Shown here piece after piece: positions 55,166-64,000 of a DNA stretch of 64,000 bases. The notes beneath the pieces were generated by a model that saw nothing but the letters and a program-made list of their open reading frames with translations, made no database searches and had not been told where the DNA came from. Source of the DNA: Owenia fusiformis (taxonomy: Eukaryota > Annelida > Polychaeta > Sabellida > Oweniidae); the NCBI GenBank assembly GCA_903813345.2, contig CAIIXF020000006.1, positions 4,859,096 to 4,923,095 of the forward strand. The letters run 5' to 3'. How positions within the stretch are numbered: position 1 is the stretch's first letter; each line of letters starts with the position of its first letter. The translations under genes were made by a program, and so were the position numbers.

Positions 55166-56678
55166 CACTCCCCTCCATAAGTTTGGCAACCTTTTTTCCC
55201 CCATTGAACTACATGTTAAATAGTGGAGCAACGATTGACTTGTGGACTCGAATACTACTCGCCAAACCCTGTAAATACGATTCATCGATTGGTAAATTCT
55301 GACTCGAATTGAAAAAAAAATGAAAAAAATGATGAAGAAAATGTGATTTACCCATCTTTCAACCGCAATTTACATAAAAAAACACATCCAATGTACAACA
55401 ATTCTGTACAATGTTTAGCAATGATGCCTTCCTTAATATATAGCATTGTAGTTTGATACCTTAACTGGAATAATAAATCAAATACGATAGGCTTTCTCGT
55501 GTTTGTTTTTATTTATTGATTACATCCGGTTGCGCATGTGCAATGCAATATTTAACGAGGTCAAACCAATTAGCGTAAATTGCTAAATTATTTAATTTTC
55601 AATGCAAAACAAGAACATATAAAGTGTATTGAGTTATTCTATTTGAATAATTTGATGGGTATGTTGGAGGTATTCAAGGTAGGTTGAGCCGAGAACACTT
55701 GAAAACATTGCTACCGGAAGTGAAAGTTTGTAACTTTCCGAAGAAAGTTTTTCTGAACTTTTTTCCAAAATCATTCATTTTAATCGCGAATAAATCGAGT
55801 GTTCAAGAGCCTCTACTCGAGTAGGATAATTCACACGAGTCCCACCACTAGTGTTAAAGCCTCTTTACCTTTGAATTTTTATTTACTTAACCTGCGATGA
55901 AAATATTTATACTATTGATGGAAACGTAATTTGACTTTAATTCCAATAACTTCAAATTTTCTCAATTTTTTTCCTTAATTACAATAGGTCGAAAATTGAC
56001 AATGAATTTGAAGAATTTTTGAAAATCGACATTCCCATGTTAACCAATAGGAAATGGTAGGTTTGCCGCAAGTCATATGACAGAATATCCATCCATCCGA
56101 GTCCTTGCAAAAATACGAGTTAGGCAGGCAATTGAATTTGCTAACTTTATTAAACAAAAAATTGATATGTTTCTTCAGGTTCAACAAAGTTATAGGGCTT
56201 TAAAGTCAAAATTGTTCTTCAAAAAACCTCTCCCATTGAAATAACACAGGAGGCGAAAAATTATTTTCAAACATGACTTTGAAGCGCTGTAACTTTAATA
56301 TTCATCAAATAAACTAAACACTTAGTGTTAAAAAAAGTTAGACAATTCAATTTTCTATATAAAAATATTTTTTGCTGAATCTTTTACTGAAAAGATATCC
56401 TGATTTCTGATTTGCCACGAACCCTCCATTTCCCATTGGATTACATGGGAATGACGATTTTCAAAAATTCATCAAATTTATCATCAATTTTCGACCTATT
56501 GTAATTGAGGAAAAAAATTGAGAAAATTTGGAGGTATTGGAAATAAAGTCAAATTACGTTTCCATCAATAGTATAAATATTTTCATCGCAGGTTAAGTAA
56601 ATAAAAATTCAAACGTAAAGAGGCTTTAACACGTAGTTCAATGGGGAAAAAAGGTTGCCAAACTTATGGAGGGGAGTG
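55166..56678. mobile_element. Tc1-like foldback, split by another insertion
   Basis: Ends CACTCCCCTCCATAAGTTTG and its complement, TA at 55164-55165 and 56679-56680. The long arms continue (GTTAAAGCCTCTTTAC, CTTAACCTGCGATGAAAATA) after the 55221-55850 insertion. Without it the element is about 875 bp and mostly inverted repeat. Confidence 0.88.
55221..55850. mobile_element. 630-bp hAT-like non-autonomous insertion
   Basis: TAGTGGAGC at the left and CCACCACTA at the right. Flanks ATGTTAAA and GTGTTAAA form an 8-bp target duplication with one change. The intact right arm of the host foldback reads ACGTGTTAAAGCC, confirming the empty site. TAGNG ends and 8-bp targets fit hAT. Confidence 0.8.
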
Positions 56679-57567
56679 TATATACCAGGAGGTATATATG
56701 GCTCAAATGACTCGTGCCCTAGTACATGGGGCACTGTAGTACATTACTTGTGCATGATGACCACCATAGTCTAGCTGCTCAAATGAGATCAATTGATGAT
56801 TATAATGTTTAGACTTTATGTCAATGTCCTCTCTAGTATGTGATTACACTAGATTTCATTATGATACATGTACTAAATTGAAAACTTACATATAAAATAT
56901 CTAAGTCCTATATTCTAGTAATAAATGAATTAGAATGTCACCTAACATTTGATGATGGTATGAATTTATTGATTTGGTGTCTATCAATACATGTTTCTAA
57001 CTTAATGCTGCAAAATGATTAAATTCACCACATCCACTTTCTTCATTTTTCCAGGGGTAGGGCACTATAAAGTCATATTAAAATTACAAAATAGTACTTC
57101 ATAACTAAAATAGATGTATTACAATACCCCATATAGCCTGGAAATGTTTTTAGAATACTACTATGAGCTGTTCAAGCTGTCATATTTTGCTTGAAGCTAC
57201 AAATATAAAATTGGCAAGACAAAAATTGCGTATCTTTTTCCTGTTTATTGTATTTTTTCTGAGACCAATAAGGGTATCAACCTATAACTTTAGGATAGTA
57301 TTCATATTTGTACTAGCAATGTATGGTGTACAACTCAGAACTATAGCTCATATATCCTTTGAGTTATGAACTAGTTTCATAGTACCCCCTAGAATATTTT
57401 CCTAGGGGGGTAAACATGCCAAAATTCAGTGTCGTGACCACCCCGTTGAGCTGTCATCTTTTAATATCTTTATCAGCATGAAAAACTGATCGAGTAAAAA
57501 TAGGTCTGTTGCTTTTTCTAAAAAATGCCTCAAAAACTTGAATTCTATCAGAATTGGAACCTGTCTA

Positions 57568-59029
57568 ACATTTTTAGAGGCAGACAATCGATTAGACATC
57601 TAATGGAAATTTGAATGTGTATACCCTGCCACCCCTGCAAAATAATGAACTTGGTCCTTTGGATCCACTTGCAAAATATATATGACCGATTTACCTTTCT
57701 AATCTATATTTCCAAGAAATTTTCTTCTTACTCTATAGCCAGACACCAGATAGTTTGCAGAAAATGACGCACGACTACGTAATAAATACGAACGGTCACT
57801 TCACATTATTTATACGAACGTAATATTGTAAAATATTAATACGCCGCCCGATCGGACAGAATGAACGGAGTTAATGATCAGCCCATTTTTGATAAAAAAA
57901 ATTCAACAAACCTTAGAAGATTTATTTTTTCAAGAAGATGTTTACCATTGCATTGCTAAATGAATAGAAATCTAGTCTAGACGCAGACAATTTTGGTTTT
58001 CCAAGTTCATGTCCAAACTCGAGCAATTCATGAGGTGTCCATGTTTGTGCTAGGCCTACTAGTATGTTCACTTAGAGAGTCTACATCTACATGTAGTCGT
58101 ACCACTCTCAAATTCAACTCCAGCAATTCAGGATGTTTCTCCTATGTTTCTCCCATGTTCAGTGATTGTTCACTGTCTCAATCTCAAATCTACATTATGC
58201 CCTAAGGTAGAAAGCAACAAAGCAGGCTCTTCTCTCTTACTCCAGTACTGAACATAGGGCTTAGGTGACCAAACCTTATTTTTACAGAGGTAAAGTAATT
58301 TGCTTTTATTTTGTCCCGTGTTCTTTTGTGCTCGAGCATCACAACTAGCGCTAAATTAATATTTATGTTATTGTGTTATTAAAGTTATTTTATTTTTGGT
58401 TATTTTTACGCTTAGTATTGTAGATCAATCTTATGTTGTTATTTTACCTTATTGTATTATATAATACATTATATATGTTATTGTACTTTAATTTGTATTT
58501 TATGTCTGATTTATTTTATAGGGATGACCCATGAAATGTTGTACTTTAATTTGTACTTTATGTCAGATTTGTTTTATCTGGATGGACTAAGGTAGATATA
58601 TAACAATCCATTTTGATACTCAACTTTTTGGCAATTAAAAGTCCCTGCCCGCATTTAGTAGGCTTAGTTATATCATGGACTTCAAATAACTGGACTGCAA
58701 TCGCCTTCCCTTGACCAATGAAAACTCCGCATTTAGGGAATTCCCTGAACCTATGTGTGTTATGGTCACGTGACACGTAGTCCTTGAACTTTTCATTGAC
58801 CACCATTTTGTTTTTTACACGTCTTAAGCGGTGGAAAATCGTCAAGTATTTTGGAAGATTAGGTAGGTTTATGTGAATATATATGTATAACAACAATGCA
58901 TGCTGATAATTGACACTTATATCTTCTGATCCACATCGATTTCCCGACGATGAATGCTTTTTGTCTTGTTGAATTTTGTAGATCTAAAAATAAACAAAAG
59001 TTTTTTTGTTATGAAATTTTAATATCACG
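57568..59029. other. No gene seen
   Basis: A fragment at 57840-57960 matches the arm of the 23010-25590 element (ATGAACGGAG, AAAATTCAACAAACC). A 112-codon minus frame at 58896-58558 has no recognised domain. The region 58330-58570 is a decayed TTATTTTAT-type repeat. Confidence 0.45.
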
Positions 59030-60545
59030 ACGTCACATATCAAATTAGCCCAAATTATAAGGAATTTTGTACAAATTTCGGAGAGAAGCCTGTTAAGGTA
59101 ACACACCAAGTCAGCACACCATTACAAAGCTACAGTGTCCTTCTGTGTTAATCCTGAAGGAATAAAGATGTTCTTAACATCTTAAAACCAAATATATTGA
59201 TTGAAAAACATATGACCGGTTGCCATTTTGGATTTTCCTAAGAATATCCACTCATGTGGAAATCAAATTTTGATGAATTTTGTATGGATTTCGCAGAAAA
59301 GCCTTTAGGGGTAGCACACCTAATCAGCATATCATTATAAAGCTAACTTAAAGGTGTCGTTATGTGTTTATTCAAAAGGAATTAGCATCATTTACCACAT
59401 AAACACCAAATATATTAATTTAAAAAAGTATGACCGGCGGCCATTTTGTATTTTCCTAAGAAATTCAATCATGTGGAAATAAGGTTTTGGGTAAACTTGC
59501 ACAAATTTCGCAGAGAAGCCTATAATCGTAGCACAATTAATCAGCATATCATTTTAAAGCTAAGATGTCCTTCTGTGTTAATTCTGAAGGAATAAGCATC
59601 ATTTACCACATAGACACCAAATATATTAATTTAAAAAAGTATGACCGGCGGCCATTTTGGATTTTCCTCTTAATTTATTCATGTGGAAATAAAATTTTTA
59701 GGAATTTTGTACGAATTTCGCAGAGAAGCCTATAATAGAAGCACACCTAATCAGCATATCATTTTAAAGCTAAGGTGTCATTCTGTACGTTTATTCTGAA
59801 GGAATAAGCATCATTTACCACATAGACACCAAATATATTAATTTAAAAAAGTATGACCGGCAGCCATTTTGGATTTTCCTCAGAAATTCAATCATGTGGA
59901 AATAAGGTTTTGGGTAAACTTGCACACATTTCGCAGAGAAGCCTATAATCGTAGCACAATTAATTAGCATATCATTTTAAAGCTAAGATGTCCTTCTGTG
60001 TTAATTCTGAAGGAATAAGCATCATTTACCACGTAGACACCAAATATATTAATTTAAAAAAGTATGACCGGCGGCCATTTTGGATTTTCCTCATAATTTA
60101 TTCATGTGGAAATAATATTTTTAGGAATTTTGTACGAATTTCGCAGAGAAGCCTATAATTGAAGCACACCTCATCAGCATATCATTTTAAAGCTAAGGTG
60201 TCATTCTGTGTTTATTCTGAAGGAATAAGCATCATTTACCACATAAACACCAAATATATTAATTGAAAAAAGTATGAACGGCGGCCATTTTGGATTTTCC
60301 TCAGAAATTCGTTCATGTAGAAATACGATTTTTAGGAATTTTGTACGAATTTCGCAGAGAAGCCTATAATCGAAGCACACCTAATCAGCATATCATTTTA
60401 AAGCTAAGGTGTCATTCTGTGTTTATTCTGAAGGAATTAGGATCATATAACACATATTATTGAAAAAAGTATGACCGGTGGCCAGTTTGGATTTTCTTCA
60501 AATGCTCAATGCTGAAATCAAATTATAAGGAATTTTGTTCTAATT
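59030..60545. repeat. 211-bp satellite, 7 copies
   Basis: TATGACCGG(C/T)GGCCATTTTG recurs at 59214, 59432, 59643, 59855, 60065, 60275 and 60473 (spacing 218, 211, 212, 210, 210, 198). Each unit also has TTTCGCAGAGAAGCCTATAAT, AGCATATCATTTTAAAGC and TTCTGAAGGAAT. Confidence 0.92.
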
Positions 60546-62239
60546 AGAAGTCCATGGTTATATATTGTAAGCTTACTGTGCATAATTTTGAAACCTTATC
60601 CTAATTTTTTCACAAACCTTTTGTTGATTCTGCAATAGTGTCCAATTGTAAACAGCATTTAGCCTTTTTAATTGGGACATTTTCACCATATTTTCTGTAT
60701 TGGTAAGCTTAAACATTAACCCACACTGGTGGATTAAGGCCCCAAAAAGTGGGCCTTTTTGGTCATATATGTGCCTTATTTTTTAATTTTAGGCCAAATT
60801 TTGAAGAAAATGGGCCTCAAAATTTCAGAACTCAGGACTAAGCTTTTATATACTGACGGACTTAGGCTACTATAAATACGTTGACAGCAGTGAACGAATG
60901 GATTGTCCGGCTAGATTGTCCGGCTAGATCTGTTATCTTTATTTCTAAATGTATAGATGTCGTACTATAGGCCTAGTAGTACTGTTATTATACTTATTTG
61001 ATATTTATCAGTGAATTAAAAAAATACTGATTGGATACAATCGATCACCGTTATATAGTGGTTGGAAAAGTCTTCTGACTGTTGCCTAGGTGTGGATCAA
61101 CTCCCACTCTATCCTGTTCTTTTTTCTAAACCATATTATTCTGCATAAAATAAAGCTATTCGTTTCCTCGTTTTCATGAGACTATTTTTAATATTAATGC
61201 ACGTCAGCTTACAGGAGACTATAATTTTTAGTTAATTCTGTCCCTGGGACAGCTTATTCATTAATTTTCTAGATGTACCAAGCGGACTATATTTTCTGGT
61301 TGTCTCTGTCCCCGAGGCAACTAGTTATCCTTATTTTTCTAGTTATATATGTCAAAGGGGACTATCCCGTCTACTATAAAAACTGGGCAGTGTCCCATTT
61401 GTAGTAAACGTATATACATTGATTTTAAATAACTTATATTAGAATACGTGAGGATATTGGCATGCGTAATTGCACTCGATTCGCTGACTTGAATCATTAC
61501 TAGAGATATAGCACCATGGGAATTATCACGCCCGTTTGATTTTTTGTTTGTGAAAGAATAAATTCCCTTGGTTTTGGGTGACATAGCAGTATTACATGAA
61601 CGGTTTTGTATGTCAATTAACGAGCATTTCAATCATACGACCAATTCAAGAAGAAACGGGCGAAATGATTGAAAACGAACATGCACGTTTTTCGTTTCAA
61701 GCATTTCGCCGGGGCTTTTCAACCGTTTCAAACATTTCAATCAATACGTCTTGAAAAATAAAATTACTATTTCGCTGCTTTCGCCTGTTTCGCCGTTTCA
61801 AGCGTTTCAATCAATTCGCCTGAGCTGTTTTCACATTCTCTTTCATTTCAACCATTTCAAGCATTTCGGCCTTTTCGTCCCCCGTTTCAAGCAATTCGCT
61901 TGTCAGTGTATACACCATAGGCCTAATTTGGTATTTAAAGTCCGCCCGGGCATCCAGTTCTAGCAAACGGACTGAAATATCTGAGGAAATATAAGTCCAT
62001 CGGTCTTGTTATTCTAGATAATATAGTCCCAGACAATATTTTCCAGGACTTCCTTTGGCACTTGTGCTTAGATTTTAACCGGTATTTGAATGAGTACGGT
62101 TTTCTGTCAATAGAGGTATGAATAGAAACTCTCAGTCTGTCAGTTTCGAGGTAATATTTGATGTTACCATTTTATAGTAATTGCCCCTTGGAACCTGATC
62201 AACTGTCAACCGTTGGCTGCACTAGCCTTGTTGGATCTG
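60546..62239. other. No gene; TTTCAA/TTTCGC motif tract at 61640-61905
   Basis: The tract is a dense, irregular array of GTTTCAAGCATTTC and TTTCGCC motifs and their complements. Upstream, GGGACTAT/CTGTCCC motifs repeat between 61190 and 61370. Confidence 0.55.
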
Positions 62240-63690
62240 TCATCTGTCTAGCTCAATACTAGGGCCAATACTTTTTCTAATATATATTAATGACATTCCA
62301 GACAATCTGGATGGTCATTGCTACATTTATGCAGATGATACCTCATTACACCATCCTTTTGACCCAAAACAACCACAACAAATAGAAGCAGTGGTAAAAT
62401 CCAATCTAATTAAAGTAGAAGAATGGTTTAACACTCGGAAACTTGAAGAGTTCCGAGATGGTTTTCCACTCACCTAGAATAAAAACTGATAATGTGTCAA
62501 CTTCAAAACTAAACAATGTAGAAATCAAAAGAGATACCGAGCACAAACATTTAGGACTCATTTTTGACCCATGCTTATCTTTGATAAGCATATTGGTGAT
62601 TAACTAGTCAAAATAAGAAAAATGTTAAACCCATTAAAGAAACTCAAATTCAAGCTTGGGAGCAAGCACCTAGAAACAATCTTCAACTCATTCATTCTTC
62701 CTCACTTTGATTATGGTGCCATTTTATATGGCACAGCTTCTAGATTTCTTTTGCGAAGACTCGATAGTCTATACTACACAGCGGCACTCTATTGTTCTGG
62801 CTGCATCCAAGGGAGCAGTACAGAAAAGGTTCTAAGTCTCCTAAACTGGCCAACACTTGAATCCAGACGGAGAATACAATCAAATAATTTTATGTTCAAA
62901 GTTGCCAATGGTACAAGTCCCTCATATATCACAGACATTTTTGATAAGTATAGTAATGTTAGGAATAGAAACTTGAGATACATTGATCCATTCAAAATGC
63001 CCATAAGATGCTCTGCTAGATTTTCATCCTCAATACCTTCTGCAATCTCAAAATGGCTAGAGCTCCCCCCTTCTATTAAAACCAAGAAAACTCTTCATAA
63101 TTTCAAAAAACACCAACAGCTTTTCCTCCAAAACCCCTCTAAAATTTTGACCACAAGTCAACTCAATCTTTCTAGACGGCATGAGATAGTGGTAAATAAA
63201 GTAAGAGCTGACTTATTTTTAAAGCTCAATTGTATGCCCATAATTTTAACTCTGTTGACAGCCCTAGCTAATTGTGCTTGTGGCAGCTCTCAAACCTTAA
63301 AGCATATTCTTTTCCAGTGCAATCGCTTAACCTTAGTAAGACAGGATATCTGGGATAAACTTGCTGAATAAGAACCTTCTCTCAATAATAATCTTCCCAG
63401 TATGATTTTATCTCCATTTTGAAAACAGGAAGCCCAAACTTAAGCATAGATGTAAACTCGAAAGCCATTTCACTGATACTTGACTTTATTATAGACAATT
63501 TAGCTAATTCCCTCCCTCATGTCTCTATCTCTGATATCCTGTTGTCCTGTCACACCTGCTCCGGTCCGGGACCCTGTCTGCCACCCCTAGCCTCTCACCA
63601 TTCCTATATATAATGCCCTTTGGCGATTTAGGGATGCTATTGTAATTGTATTTTAAACTATATCAATGAAATAAATAATAATAATAAAAA
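62240..63690 (+). mobile_element. 5'-truncated CR1-like LINE
   Basis: The frame from 62253 reads SILGPILFLIYINDIPD and YADDTSLHHP, the RT catalytic region of non-LTR elements. After stops and frameshifts, 62622-63371 gives 249 open codons of the RT C-terminus, with FILPHFDYGAILYG, LNWPTLESRR and a CxCGxxxxxxxHxxxxC cysteine cluster near its end. The 3' tail is AATAATAATA followed by A at 63668-63690. Upstream RT and endonuclease are missing; it is inactive. Confidence 0.85.
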
Positions 63691-64000
63691 AAATCTGTCT
63701 TCTAAGTGAACTAAGTGAAGCTGGTAAATTTGGCATGCATCTTGCTACAAATTACGAAGACAGAGGGAGTGTTTTACTAATTTCGCCAACGATTTCAAAG
63801 AATGGGAGCCTAGTCATGCCTGCCAACCCGAGATCAATAATTTGCAGTAGTATTTTGAATTGCGGTATTTTTGCGGTAGATTTTTTCAAAATGCGCTAGT
63901 TTTTGCAGTATTTTTCGACAAAATGCGGTAGTTTTACGGTAGATTTAGAAAAAATCGGTAGTTTTTGCGGTATAGTTTCTTGAAACATAAACGTATTTTT
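63691..64000. repeat. Degenerate GCGGTAGTTTTT tract
   Basis: TTTTGCGGTA-type motifs recur irregularly between 63845 and 63975 after CATGCCTGCCAACCCG. Probably part of a dispersed repeat cut by the window edge. Confidence 0.5.

Larger units (their letters stand above)
50913..57567. mobile_element. 6.6-kb element with 520-540 bp inverted arms
   Basis: Left arm 50913-51452 and right arm 57047-57567 are reverse complements with scattered differences, beginning TAGACAGGTTCCAATT and including CAACGGGGTGGTCACGACACTG and GCCCTACCCCTGG. The interior carries nested repeats and no recognised gene. Flanks (TTACAT and AACATT) do not form a clear duplication. Confidence 0.7.

Noticed and set aside
58558-58896. 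112-codon minus-strand open frame
   Set aside because: No recognised motif, no splice context, and a length expected by chance in this much sequence. Kept only as a note.
1-64000. tRNA and rRNA genes
   Set aside because: No B-box with paired acceptor and anticodon arms and no rRNA-like sequence was seen when reading both strands.

Overview
The window is eukaryotic DNA: AT-rich, intron-containing and crowded with non-autonomous transposons, microsatellites and palindromes. It looks like a marine invertebrate. Extracellular domains carried on phase-1 exons, (CCGT)n-bearing dispersed repeats of the GCTCACATGGT type and abundant TA-flanked MITEs would suit a mollusc or another lophotrochozoan, but I cannot fix the phylum. 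I see no operon, tRNA, rRNA or CRISPR array.

Two coding assemblies can be supported, both on the minus strand. (1) Four exons at 46201-46120, 44533-44385, 43161-43043 and 36636-36456 join in frame into a 176-residue secreted protein: a signal peptide followed by one complete C-type lectin domain (CTLD). (2) Downstream on the same strand, 22353-4031, lie 31 thrombospondin type-1 (TSP1) exons. Each is exactly 174 bp, open, flanked by AG/GT and in phase 1-1, so each adds 58 residues. A broken 32nd copy lies at 3590-3654. The last lectin exon also holds a good internal donor (exon edge 36500) in phase 1, which is compatible with the first TSP1 exon. The two assemblies may therefore be one gene: signal peptide, CTLD, then about 31 TSP1 repeats, roughly 1,960 codons. 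Its 3' end is not seen.

The TSP1 array grew recently. From 4031 to 12068 it is a higher-order repeat of four exon subtypes (q-c-b-a in transcription order) with a period near 1,377 bp, and one unit has lost two exons. About 20 introns carry a copy of the preceding exon's 3' end with a second splice donor, from an ancestral 88-bp tandem duplication. Transposons have inserted into the array: a 986-bp TTAA-flanked element, three or four MITEs, a 2.7-kb LTR-like element with a nested mariner, and an RT relic.

The rest is repeat-derived: an inverted-arm element at 23.0-25.6 kb with a nested transposase-tail foldback; an LTR-like or TIR unit at 27.9-30.7 kb with a 90-bp minisatellite; TIR elements at 31.3-34.0 and 34.7-35.9 kb; a large palindrome at 42.2-43.0 kb inside a lectin intron; a 6.6-kb inverted-arm element at 50.9-57.6 kb holding a Tc1-like element split by a hAT-like element; a 211-bp satellite at 59.0-60.5 kb; and a 5'-truncated CR1-like LINE at 62.2-63.7 kb.
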